Below are positions 1-7,509 of a stretch of DNA of 12,677 nt, piece by piece. This DNA comes from DATLWR01 sp035576205. Lineage in GTDB: Bacteria; Pseudomonadota; Zetaproteobacteria; Mariprofundales; Mariprofundaceae. A program made the position numbers and the translations under genes. The notes beneath the pieces were generated by a model. That model had not been told where the DNA came from, did no database searches, and saw only the letters and a program-made list of their open reading frames with translations. The first letter of the stretch is position 1; each line of letters begins with the position of its first letter. The stretch spans positions 1-12,677 of the forward strand of contig DATLWR010000130.1 in assembly GCA_035576205.1 (NCBI GenBank), in the 5' to 3' direction.

Positions 1-726
1 TTGTTTGCCGGCCTGAAGAGCGGCTGGCAGGCACGGTTGCGGCCGGAGCACACCGGTATCCGCCGCGATATCGCGGTATTCCTCAGCGGTTTCACGTTAG
101 CGACGCTGGCCGGCCTGTTGCCGGAGGCATGGCAGGCGATCCGCATGCTGATCGCCATGGTGCTGGTGATCGGCTATTTCATGTATCTGCTGGCCACCAT
201 TCGCGCCAGCCAGAAGCTGGTGGCCGATGGTCACGGTACCGAATCGGATCAGGAGCTCTACGCCGCCCGGCTGCTAGCAGCCTCGCCGCTTATCGCAATA
301 CTGCAACTCGCCATCGGCCTGGTCATGCTGATCGGCGGAGCCCGCATGTTCGTCGGCGGGGCGGCGTCGCTGAGTGAACTGCTCGGCGTTTCTGCACTGG
401 TGATTTCGTTGCTGATCATTCCCATCGCCACCGAGTTGCCGGAAAAGGTCAATTCGGTGATCTGGATTCGCCGGCGCAAGGATACGCTGGCCTTTGGCAA
501 CATCACCGGCGCCATGGTTTTCCAGGGCACCATCATCCCGGCGCTCGGCATGTTGCTGATGCCGTGGCACTTCGACAGCGCCCATGCCTATGTGTCGGTG
601 ATGCTGGCACTGGCCGGTTCCGCCTGGTTGTGGTTCCTGACCAGCCGGCATCGCATCACGCCGGCCAACCTGATGGTCAATGCGGCCCTTTACGGTGTTT
701 TTATCGTCTACGTGTTGCTGGCCTGA
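1..726 (+). CDS. Sodium/calcium exchanger-family (CaCA) membrane antiporter, 5'-truncated by the window edge
   Basis: This is the C-terminal part of an inner-membrane cation antiporter of the CaCA superfamily, which exchanges Ca2+ (or another cation) for Na+ or H+. The visible 241 residues hold several hydrophobic helices. They also hold a recognisable second alpha-repeat: ATELPE at about residues 143-148, then N151 and, after a basic loop (RRRKD), GNITGAMVFQ at 166-175. In the family these helices carry the acidic and polar residues that bind the transported ion. The first alpha-repeat is absent, so the gene must begin upstream; the TTG at base 1 is unlikely to be the true start. A hydrophilic stretch at about 70-90 looks like the central cytoplasmic loop. 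The stop is TGA at 724-726. A second antiporter gene follows 69 bp downstream on the same strand with no terminator between, so they may share a transcript. The family call is secure; ion specificity cannot be read from the sequence. Confidence 0.88.
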   Translation: MFAGLKSGWQARLRPEHTGIRRDIAVFLSGFTLATLAGLLPEAWQAIRMLIAMVLVIGYFMYLLATIRASQKLVADGHGTESDQELYAARLLAASPLIAILQLAIGLVMLIGGARMFVGGAASLSELLGVSALVISLLIIPIATELPEKVNSVIWIRRRKDTLAFGNITGAMVFQGTIIPALGMLLMPWHFDSAHAYVSVMLALAGSAWLWFLTSRHRITPANLMVNAALYGVFIVYVLLA

Positions 727-795
727 AACGTTTACCGGCTTGCAACTTTGGCCGGCTGCGGCTGAAGTATCGCCACCGGAAACCGGGGAGGGACG

Positions 796-2169
796 ATGAT
801 TGCAACCTTGTTGGCCATTGCGGGGATTCTCTATCTGGCGCTACAGCTGGAGGACAAGCTCAGGATTCCGTCGCCATTGGGGCTGATCGGCCTGTCATTC
901 CTGGCGCATTACGGATTGCAGCTGGTGCCGAACCTGACCGGCGATCCCGAACATTTCGCTGCGCTGGTGGTCTTCCTGCTGCCGGTGCTTTTGATCTCCG
1001 ATTCGCTGGAATTGAAGGTCGCCGACCTGAAAAAGCACGGTCTGAGCCTCTTCGCACTGGCTGTTGTGGCGGTGGTGCTGTCGGTGCTGATGGCGTTGTT
1101 GGTCTCCGACTGGCTGTTCGGCGACTACGCGCTGTCGGTGGCGGCGATCATCGTACTGTTCGCAATGGTGCTGGCGACCGATCCGGTGTCGGTGGTCAGC
1201 ATCTTCTCCAAGTTCGAGCTGCCACATGAACTGAAAATCCTCGCCGAGGGCGAGAGCCTGTTCAACGACGCCACGGCGCTGATCGTCTTCGTGTTCGTCG
1301 GTCTCTACGCGCTGGAGGGCGGCGCCCTGGGAGTAGGTTATATCGCCCAGATCAGCGGTGCCGTGGTGCTGGGCTCCGTGCTGCTCGGCTTGGTGGTCGG
1401 CCTGCTGGGGCTGGCCGCCATGAAGACCACCGACAACCGCATCGGCGAGATGATGGTATTGCTGATGACCGGCTATGGTGCCTTCGCGCTCGGCGAGCAT
1501 TTCTACATGCTGCTCAACCTCTTCGGCGGCCATTCGCACATGCACCTGTCGGGTATCCTCGCCTGTATTTTCGCCACGATCACGGTGCACCACGTCATGA
1601 CGAAGGCTGTTGACGACGAGAATGTCCGTATCAGCCGCGACGAGGCCGAACTGCAGCAGCAGTCGGGCAGGGCGCCATCCAGGGCGGTGCGGTCGATCAT
1701 GCAGCGGATCACCGCCACCATCGAGGAGCGCGACCGCCATCTGCGCACCAAGGAGGACGTCCAGCTGCTGGCGCTGGTAGCCAATACCGTGCTGTTCGTC
1801 GCCATGGCCGAGATCATCGATCCCTCGCTGTTGTGGCATTACAAGTTCGAGATTCTCGGCATGTTCGTCGCCACGACGGTTATCCGGGCGCTGATGATGG
1901 GGCTGTTCGCCTGGGTTTCGCAGCAGACCGAGCGGATGGTCGATGTCGGTTTCCGCTGGTGGGGGGTGCTGACCTTTGCCGGCATCAAGGGCGGTCTGTC
2001 GGTCGTGATGCTGATGATGATTCCGGCGAATTACGAACATCTGGAGATGTTCAAGGCCGTGGTGATCGGCGTGATTATGCTCTCCACCTTTGTCTATTCG
2101 GGCATCCTGCTGGCTATTATCGCCGCCAACCGCGACAGCTTCCGGCTGGAGGCTGAGCGGCATCACTGA
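796..2169 (+). CDS. CPA1/NhaP-type Na+(K+)/H+ antiporter
   Basis: This is an inner-membrane monovalent cation/proton antiporter of 457 aa, used for pH and salt homeostasis. The first 30 residues form a transmembrane helix with no cleavable signal, and about 10-12 further hydrophobic segments follow. Family hallmarks are the ATDP motif at 127-130 (D129) and EGESLFNDA at 151-159, which carries the N157-D158 pair of electroneutral CPA1 exchangers. FAGIKGGLS near 394-402 corresponds to the family's G-L-R-G segment, with Lys in place of the usual Arg. Two features are unusual: a His-rich insertion (H246, H248, H250) before the SGIL helix, and a long charged cytoplasmic loop at about 270-322. The protein ends in HH. 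The ATG at 796 is preceded by a purine-rich Shine-Dalgarno (GGGGAGGG, 785-792). It lies 69 bp after another antiporter gene and ends just before a strong hairpin terminator. Na+ versus K+ preference is not determinable. Confidence 0.92.
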   Translation: MIATLLAIAGILYLALQLEDKLRIPSPLGLIGLSFLAHYGLQLVPNLTGDPEHFAALVVFLLPVLLISDSLELKVADLKKHGLSLFALAVVAVVLSVLMALLVSDWLFGDYALSVAAIIVLFAMVLATDPVSVVSIFSKFELPHELKILAEGESLFNDATALIVFVFVGLYALEGGALGVGYIAQISGAVVLGSVLLGLVVGLLGLAAMKTTDNRIGEMMVLLMTGYGAFALGEHFYMLLNLFGGHSHMHLSGILACIFATITVHHVMTKAVDDENVRISRDEAELQQQSGRAPSRAVRSIMQRITATIEERDRHLRTKEDVQLLALVANTVLFVAMAEIIDPSLLWHYKFEILGMFVATTVIRALMMGLFAWVSQQTERMVDVGFRWWGVLTFAGIKGGLSVVMLMMIPANYEHLEMFKAVVIGVIMLSTFVYSGILLAIIAANRDSFRLEAERHH

Positions 2170-2192
2170 TCAGGTCCCTTGAATCGCAAAAG

Positions 2193-2220
2193 AAAAGCCC
2201 CGGCGGGGGCCGGGGCTTTT
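2193..2220. terminator. Strong bidirectional intrinsic terminator between convergent genes
   Basis: A perfect 12-bp inverted repeat (2193-2204 paired with 2209-2220) flanks a GGGG loop. The stem is GC-rich in its centre and ends in TTTT on the plus strand. On the minus strand the stem exits into TTTTCTTTTG. It lies 23 bp after the Na+/H+ antiporter stop and downstream of the convergent RND gene, so it can end transcription from both sides. Confidence 0.9.
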
Positions 2221-2229
2221 GTTATGGGG

Positions 2230-2274
2230 GTCTGGTACCTTTCTTTGGGGAGGGAGGAGGGATCGGCACCAGAC
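2230..2274. repeat. Imperfect inverted repeat enclosing a G-rich loop, in the 162-bp convergent gap
   Basis: The 10-bp arms 2230-2239 and 2265-2274 are complementary except for one T/C difference (a G-T wobble in one RNA sense). They enclose about 25 nt rich in G runs (2247-2261). It is not followed by a T run, so it is not a standard terminator. Function is unknown; it could be an extra transcript-end structure or chance. Confidence 0.4.
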
Positions 2275-2298
2275 AGGAAGAACCTTAGGGGGCGGCAG

Positions 2299-2323
2299 TG
2301 ATGCGCCAGTGAATGGCGCATTA
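2299..2323. repeat. Small hairpin immediately downstream of the RND gene
   Basis: Arms ATGCGCC (2301-2307) and GGCGCAT (2315-2321) pair perfectly, and the stem extends to 2299/2323 through one G-T wobble. The loop is 7 nt. It lies 8 bp beyond the stop codon of the minus-strand RND gene. In that direction no T run follows, so it may protect the 3' end or assist termination at 2193-2220, but it is not itself a convincing terminator. Confidence 0.4.
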
Positions 2324-2331
2324 AAATTCGT

Positions 2332-5300
2332 TTAGGCCGCTTGCTCCGTCCGGTTGCCTTTCAGGCGCCGTACCATTCCCAGGATGGCATGCTTGCAATC
2401 GATCGCAATGCCGAATGCTGCCGGGATCGAAAACAGCGTGATCAGTGTCGAGAAGATCAGGCCCCACGACAGCGACAGCGCCATCGGTGCGACGAACGGA
2501 TCGAAACCGCCCCAGCCGTAAGCGGTCGGCAACAGGCCGACGACGGTGGTGATGGTGGTCAACAGTACAGCCCTGAGGCGCCGCTTGCCGCTCTCCACCA
2601 CCGCTTCCTGCCACGGCCGCCCATTCTCCAGCTGGCGCTGGATGAACACCGCCATCACGAGTGAGGCGTTGACGACCACGCCGGTGAGTGCCACGAAGCC
2701 CATCATTGCCATGAACGACAGCGGTTCACCGTGCAGGAAGAAGCCGACGATGATGCCGATCAGGCCGAACGGGATGGCCAGCATGACCAGGATCGGATAG
2801 CTGATGCTGTTGAACTGGATGGCCAGAATCATGAAAATCCCGAGCAGCGCGAAGACGAAGCTGAAGACCAGCCCGCGCACCGACTCCTCGCTGCGCTCCT
2901 GTTCGCCGCCCAGATGAAAGCGAAGCGTACCGGCATCGCTGCCCAGCCACTCGTTCTGTCGTGCCTTCACTAGCCGGTTGAGCTCCTGCGAGGTGATCTT
3001 CGCCTGATCGACCTCGGCCGAGACATTCAGGATGCGGCTGCCGTCCTTGTGGCGGATGCTGGTCGTGCCCTGCATCTCCTGCAGTTTTGCGATGCGTGAC
3101 AGCGGCACCAGGCCGCCGCGCTGGTTGGGGATCTCCAGCTGCAGCAGGGTGGCCGGATCGTGCTGTGCGGCCTCCGGAAAGCGGATGGTGACATCCACCT
3201 CCTCCTTGCCGCGTTTGAGTGTGGAGACGCGCAGGCCGTCGAAGGCGGCGCGGATATGCATCGCCACCGTCGCCAGATCGATGCCGGAGAAGGCGGCCAG
3301 GGCGCGGTCGAGCACGACATGGATCTCCTTGTCACCCGGCTCGAGATCGCTTTCGATCGCATAGACGCCGTCGACCCCGTGCAGCATCTGCATCAGCCGC
3401 TCGGCGGCGGCCGTACGTGCCGCATCGCTGCCGCCGCTGAGTTCCACCTGCAGTGCCCGGCCGACCGGCGGGCCGGACTGTTCCATAGCAAAGCTGATGT
3501 CGGCTTGCGGGAACAGTTTCGGAATCTCTTTCTCCAGCCTGTTCATCACTGTGTAGGCCGACACACTCCGCTCGGTGAAGGGAGTGAGGATCACCCGCAG
3601 GAAACCGAAGCGGTCGCCGATCTGTTTCAGCGCTTCGCGCTGGTCAGCACTGTTCTCGCCGGCCACCATTGTCGTGGTTTCGAGGATCGCAGGGTCAATG
3701 CGGGCGCGCACCTCGCGGTCCATCGTCTTCAGCAGTGCATTTGTCTGCTCAAGCGTGGTTCCGACCGGCATGTTGACGCGCAGGTAAAAGGAGTTTTCGG
3801 CACCCGGCGGGAAGAGCTGGAATTTCATGTGGCCGGCCAGGACGAAACTGCCGACGAGGGTGGCAATCGTCAGCGCAGTTGTGACATAGCGCCGCTGTAC
3901 CGCCTTTTCGAGCAGACGGCTGTAGATGTTGGCCAGCCAGGTGAACAGCCGACGTTCTTTCGGATGTCGGTCGGCACGGCTGATGTCGCGGATGTGGTTG
4001 GGCAGGATGAACAGCGCTTCAAGCCAGGAGAAGAGCAGCAGGGTGACGACGACGACAGGGATCGAGAAGACGAACTTGCCGATGATGCCGCCCATGTTCA
4101 TCAGCGGCAGGAAGGCGACGATGGTGGTCAGTACGGTCGCCGACACAGGGCCGAGCAGTTCCACCGTGCCGACGATGGCGGCCCGCTCCGGCGACATGCC
4201 TTGTTCCATGTGGTAGGTGACGTTCTCGCCGATGATGATGGCATCGTCGACCATCAGGCCGAGCACCATGATGAAGCCGAACATGGTCAGCAGGTTCAGC
4301 GTGATGTCTCCCATGTAGAGTGCCAGCACGCCGGAGAAGAAGATGATCGGCAGCCCCCAGGCGGTGGTCAGCGCCACCGCCGGGCGCAGGAACAGCAGCA
4401 GCGTGGCCAGTACCAGCAACAGGCCGATGGCGCCGTTGCTGGTCAGCACGCCGAGCCGCAGGCGGGTGACGGTCGAAAAGTCATTGTAGACCCGCACGTT
4501 GAGGCCGCTGTCATATTTCTCCGGCACGGTTTTCAGGTAGGCGCGCACCTTGTCGACGGTGGTGATGATGTCGGCATCGCCCTTCTTCAGCACAATCATG
4601 TTGATCGCCGGATCCCCCTGGGCACCGACCAGCCGCGCCGGTTTCTCCAGCGTGGCGGTTACTTCGGCGACATCCTTCAATCTGAGCGACTCGCCGCGTT
4701 CGTTGGCACGCAGCACCAGGTTCGCAGCATCCGCCGCCGAACTGAATTCGCCGGTGATGCGGATGACACGCTGGCCGTCAGCTTCCTTCAACTGGCCGCC
4801 GGGCGCGTTGATGTTCCAGCCGCGGATGAGCATGACGATGTCGTTGATGGAGACTCGCTGCTGGCGCATCTTCTCCGGGTCGGGGACGATGCGGATCTCC
4901 TCTTTGCGGTCGCCCTGGATCAGAACCTTGGAGACCCCAGGGATATTGAGCACGTCGTCCTCGATTTCGTCGCCGTAGCGCTTGAGCGTCAGGTCGTCGA
5001 AATTGCCGAACAGCGAGAAGGTGAGGATCGGCGCCTGCTCCGACTTGACCTCGGTGATCGCCGGTTCGGCCGGCATATCACTGGGCAGGTCGGCGCGGTT
5101 GATCGCCTGCTGCACGTCGGAGACCAGCCGCGACCGGTCCTTGTAGGTCGGGTCGACCTCGATGGTGATCTGCAGCATGCCGGGATAGGCGGTGGAGCGC
5201 ATGACGTTGATGCCGTCGATGCCCTTCAGCTCGCGTTCGATGGGGGTGAGCAGCAGCTGTTCGATCTCCTTCGGTGCCGCGCCCGGATAGCCGGCGGTGA

Positions 5301-5442
5301 CGACGATGACGTCGAAGTTGACGCTCGGGAAGGCTTCTCGCTGGATGTTCATGCCGGCATAGATGCCGCCGCCCAGCAGCATCAGCGAGATCAGGTTGAC
5401 GAGAAGACCGCGGCGGACGAAAAAGGCGATGATGTTCTTCAT
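2332..5442 (-). CDS. RND-family (HAE1/AcrB-type) efflux pump permease
   Basis: This is a 1036-aa inner-membrane RND transporter, a normal length for the HAE1 family, which uses the proton gradient to expel drugs, solvents or other amphiphiles from the periplasm or inner leaflet. The order is TM1 (about 10-30), a first porter/docking domain (about 31-330), TM2-TM6 (about 335-480), TM7 (about 520-540), a second porter/docking domain (about 541-850) and TM8-TM12 (about 855-1020). TM4 keeps the proton-relay pair D399-D400 (GLMVDDAIIIGEN). In TM10 the site of AcrB Lys940 is Asn (N925 in GVVVNASLV), as in a divergent RND subgroup whose usual motif I recall as GVVVND. The ATG overlaps the stop of the TolC-family gene (ATGA, 5439-5442), indicating translational coupling. 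No membrane-fusion adaptor is present nearby. Substrate is unknown, though the divergent marR gene suggests response to small aromatic or lipophilic compounds. Confidence 0.95.
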   Translation of the reverse strand: MKNIIAFFVRRGLLVNLISLMLLGGGIYAGMNIQREAFPSVNFDVIVVTAGYPGAAPKEIEQLLLTPIERELKGIDGINVMRSTAYPGMLQITIEVDPTYKDRSRLVSDVQQAINRADLPSDMPAEPAITEVKSEQAPILTFSLFGNFDDLTLKRYGDEIEDDVLNIPGVSKVLIQGDRKEEIRIVPDPEKMRQQRVSINDIVMLIRGWNINAPGGQLKEADGQRVIRITGEFSSAADAANLVLRANERGESLRLKDVAEVTATLEKPARLVGAQGDPAINMIVLKKGDADIITTVDKVRAYLKTVPEKYDSGLNVRVYNDFSTVTRLRLGVLTSNGAIGLLLVLATLLLFLRPAVALTTAWGLPIIFFSGVLALYMGDITLNLLTMFGFIMVLGLMVDDAIIIGENVTYHMEQGMSPERAAIVGTVELLGPVSATVLTTIVAFLPLMNMGGIIGKFVFSIPVVVVTLLLFSWLEALFILPNHIRDISRADRHPKERRLFTWLANIYSRLLEKAVQRRYVTTALTIATLVGSFVLAGHMKFQLFPPGAENSFYLRVNMPVGTTLEQTNALLKTMDREVRARIDPAILETTTMVAGENSADQREALKQIGDRFGFLRVILTPFTERSVSAYTVMNRLEKEIPKLFPQADISFAMEQSGPPVGRALQVELSGGSDAARTAAAERLMQMLHGVDGVYAIESDLEPGDKEIHVVLDRALAAFSGIDLATVAMHIRAAFDGLRVSTLKRGKEEVDVTIRFPEAAQHDPATLLQLEIPNQRGGLVPLSRIAKLQEMQGTTSIRHKDGSRILNVSAEVDQAKITSQELNRLVKARQNEWLGSDAGTLRFHLGGEQERSEESVRGLVFSFVFALLGIFMILAIQFNSISYPILVMLAIPFGLIGIIVGFFLHGEPLSFMAMMGFVALTGVVVNASLVMAVFIQRQLENGRPWQEAVVESGKRRLRAVLLTTITTVVGLLPTAYGWGGFDPFVAPMALSLSWGLIFSTLITLFSIPAAFGIAIDCKHAILGMVRRLKGNRTEQAA

Positions 5443-6965
5443 TGCACGGCTCCGGCCAGCTCCGGTCCGATGCCGAGGCCGTCGAGCAGCGTGCCCTGGG
5501 CCCAGGCCAGCTGTTTCTCGGCCAGGTTCAGGCTGACGCCCAGCAGCTCGGCCTGGCGCTCGGCGTTCGACAGGTCACCCTCGAACTGCACCACCGTCGC
5601 CGTATCCGAACGCCCTTCCCGGTAGCGTTTCAGCTCGGCATCGAGCTTGCGTTTTTCGGCTTCGACACGCAGCCGTGCCTGGCGGTAGGCGGGGATGCCG
5701 CTTTTCAGGCTGGTCCAGGTACGGGCGATGTCGTCGCGCACCACCTCCATGGTCTGCCGGCGCTCCTCGACGATGCGGCTGCGGCTCAGCTCGGCCTTGC
5801 GGATGCCCGCGCGGGCGCTGTTGTTGCCCAGGGCATCGCTGAATTCGAGCGACAGCTGGGCATAGTGGTTGGCAGCACCGAAGGCCTGGCCGGCGGCACT
5901 GCCAGGTCGGCTGTCGAGCGAGCGCGAGCCAAGCTGGGCGACGAGGTCGAGCTGGCTGCGTTCGGTGTCCATGGCCTGCTGCAGGCGCGCTTCAGCGGCG
6001 GCCTGCCGCGTATCGAGGATGGTAAATTCGGGGCGTTTGCGGCTGGCGGTATCCACCAGTTGCTCGAAATCAGTCGGTGCCTGTTCGGTCACGTTGCCGG
6101 GCATGGCCGGTTCGATGGGGCGATCCGGGGCAGCCAGCAGCAGCCGGTTGAGAGCTGTGCGGTCGGTTTCCAGCTGTGCCTCGGCCTGCGCCTGGTCAAG
6201 CCGGCGCGCTTCCAGCAGTGCCCGGGCCTGCAGGCGGTCGGAGGTCTCGATGAGACCGAAACGTTCGCGGAACGCCTGGTAATTGAGCAGCCGTTCAGCT
6301 CGCGCCACGGCCTGCTCGGCAAGCCGCAACTGGATGTGATCGCTGGCGAACTGGTAATAGGCATTGGTGATCTGCAGCGCCAGCGTGCGGGCGATGGTGC
6401 GCCGCTGCAGCCGGCTGGCCTTCACGTCATCCTCGGCGGCCTGCAGCGCATCGCCGTAGTCGGGGCGGTCATTGCCTCGCAGCAGCGGGTGACGGTAGTT
6501 GAGGTCGATCTGGCCACGATAGGCCGGATTGACCAGCGCGAACTGGGCAGCCACCGGGTTGCTGAAGCTTTGGCGGGCACGATTGTAGGCGAGGCTGGCG
6601 CCGACGGTGTCGCCGTTGGCCAGCGGCTTGCTGATGCCGGCATTGAGCTGGCCGGAAACCGTGCGCGACGGCTGGAAACTGCTGGCCACCGGACTCTTGT
6701 CGTCGGTGGCACCGATGCTGGCAGTGACGACCGGGTCAAGCTGCCCCTCGATGCGGAGGGTTTCGGTGGCTGCGATGTCACTGTCGATGCGGTTGAGGGT
6801 GAGTTCCGGATGGCTGGCCAGTGCCTGCCGGATCGCCTCGCCGAGGCCGAGCGTTTCTGCCGCCTGGGCAGCCGGCATGGCCGCCGCAAACGCAAGGCTT
6901 GCGAGGGTTATCCTGAGACTGCGGCTTCGTTGGGAAATCGGCCTTCCCGCGGGATTCTGGCGCAT
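5439..6965 (-). CDS. TolC-family outer-membrane efflux channel protein
   Basis: This 508-aa protein belongs to the OEP/TolC family, whose trimers form the outer-membrane and periplasmic tunnel of tripartite pumps. Residues 1-35 look like a Sec signal peptide: a basic n-region, a hydrophobic core (about 20-30) and a cleavage site after AQA (33-35). The mature part starts with the typical LGLGEAIRQALASHPEL helix. Two OEP repeats follow (roughly 40-270 and 290-500), with long Ala/Gln/Arg/Leu-rich coiled-coil helices and intervening beta segments, such as the N-A-R-A region near 380. Its 3' end overlaps the RND start by 4 nt, making a two-gene operon. The ATG at 6965 has no Shine-Dalgarno, and no better start exists before the signal peptide. 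A promoter-like pair 7 nt upstream would give a nearly leaderless mRNA. The family is secure; the partner pump is inferred from the operon. Confidence 0.93.
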   Translation of the reverse strand: MRQNPAGRPISQRSRSLRITLASLAFAAAMPAAQAAETLGLGEAIRQALASHPELTLNRIDSDIAATETLRIEGQLDPVVTASIGATDDKSPVASSFQPSRTVSGQLNAGISKPLANGDTVGASLAYNRARQSFSNPVAAQFALVNPAYRGQIDLNYRHPLLRGNDRPDYGDALQAAEDDVKASRLQRRTIARTLALQITNAYYQFASDHIQLRLAEQAVARAERLLNYQAFRERFGLIETSDRLQARALLEARRLDQAQAEAQLETDRTALNRLLLAAPDRPIEPAMPGNVTEQAPTDFEQLVDTASRKRPEFTILDTRQAAAEARLQQAMDTERSQLDLVAQLGSRSLDSRPGSAAGQAFGAANHYAQLSLEFSDALGNNSARAGIRKAELSRSRIVEERRQTMEVVRDDIARTWTSLKSGIPAYRQARLRVEAEKRKLDAELKRYREGRSDTATVVQFEGDLSNAERQAELLGVSLNLAEKQLAWAQGTLLDGLGIGPELAGAVQ

Positions 6966-7039
6966 GCGGCGAAGGTAGGTTTGACCCTATGGCAAGTCAA
7001 TTGATTTACTTGGTCAATCAATGACATTACGTTTCACGC
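6966..7039. promoter_or_regulatory. Divergent promoter and probable MarR operator region
   Basis: The 74-bp gap between the efflux operon and the divergent marR gene is AT-richer than its surroundings and full of symmetry. ATTGATT (7000-7006) and AATCAAT (7016-7022) form a perfect 7-bp inverted repeat with a 9-nt spacer. TTGACC (6981-6986) and GGTCAA (7012-7017) form a wider one, and TCAATTGA (6997-7004) is a palindrome. Possible minus-strand promoter: -35 TTGACT (7000-6995), 17-nt spacer, -10 TACCTT (6977-6972). Possible plus-strand promoter: -35 TTGACC (6981-6986), 18-nt spacer, -10 TTTACT (7005-7010). The repeats overlap both, as expected if MarR represses both directions. Positions are seen; promoter and operator roles are inferred. 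Confidence 0.6.
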
Positions 7040-7492
7040 ATGAGTATTGAACTGCCCGAGAAATTCGAAGACGGACTAGGCTATCTGGTGCACCAGCTGA
7101 TGTACGGGTTGCGGCGCAATTTCATCCGCGAATCGGAGCGCGCCGGTATGCGCGTCACACCCGAGGAGATGGTTGTCGTGGTACTGCTCTACCAGCGCGG
7201 CGGCCTGACGCAGACGGAACTGGCCGGTACCCTGGCCAAGGACAAGGCGGTGATCACCCGCATGCTGGCGCAGCTGCAAAAGCGCGGCCTGGTTCGGCGC
7301 GAGGCTGATGCCGGCGACCGGCGGGTGGTGCGCAGCTATCTGACCGATGAGGGGAAAAAGAGCTTCGAAGAGTTGCAGCCGCTGCTCGACTCCTTCATCC
7401 GGCGGGCGATCGAAGGGCTCAGTCAGGCGGAGTTCGACTTTACCCGGCTCAACCTGCGCCGGATTATCGATAATCTTGAAGCAATGGAATAG
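7040..7492 (+). CDS. MarR-family transcriptional regulator
   Basis: This 150-aa protein has the normal length and layout of MarR repressors, dimeric winged-helix proteins that release DNA when a small lipophilic or phenolic ligand, or oxidation, alters them. The N-terminal dimerisation helix (about 8-32) is followed by the winged HTH: helix TQTELAGTL (57-65), recognition helix KDKAVITRMLAQL (67-79) and the wing with the DRR motif (D93-R94-R95) flanked by R86-R87 and R98. C-terminal helices (about 104-148) complete the dimer interface. There is no Cys, so Cys-based oxidant sensing of the OhrR type is unlikely. It is divergent from the TolC-RND operon across a 74-bp gap with inverted repeats, which makes it the likely local regulator of that operon and of itself. 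The ATG at 7040 lacks a clear Shine-Dalgarno. Its ligand cannot be inferred. Confidence 0.92.
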   Translation: MSIELPEKFEDGLGYLVHQLMYGLRRNFIRESERAGMRVTPEEMVVVVLLYQRGGLTQTELAGTLAKDKAVITRMLAQLQKRGLVRREADAGDRRVVRSYLTDEGKKSFEELQPLLDSFIRRAIEGLSQAEFDFTRLNLRRIIDNLEAME

Positions 7493-7508
7493 GCGAAGCG
7501 ATGGAATA
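7478..7508 (+). repeat. Short tandem duplication across the marR stop codon
   Basis: The 14-nt block 7478-7491 recurs at 7495-7508 with one substitution (13/14 identical, 17-nt period). The first copy encodes the last residues of MarR and part of its TAG stop; the second is untranslated and runs into the terminator. It looks like a small slippage duplication. Confidence 0.5.
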
Positions 7509-7509
7509 A

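Noticed and set aside
727..795. Possible terminator between the two antiporter genes
   Set aside because: The complementary segments (around 729-738 and 776-785) are bulged, far apart and not followed by a T run.
895..2166. 423-codon minus-strand frame
   Set aside because: Antisense to the Na+/H+ antiporter; extreme His/Gln/Asp bias without any domain signal.
3160..5625. 821-codon open frame on the plus strand
   Set aside because: It lies antisense to the RND gene. Its His/Asp/Gln/Arg-rich composition with no hydrophobic periodicity is typical of a high-GC shadow frame.
5442..7004. 520-codon plus-strand frame
   Set aside because: Antisense to the well-supported TolC-family gene; composition looks like a reverse shadow and it runs through the divergent promoter region.
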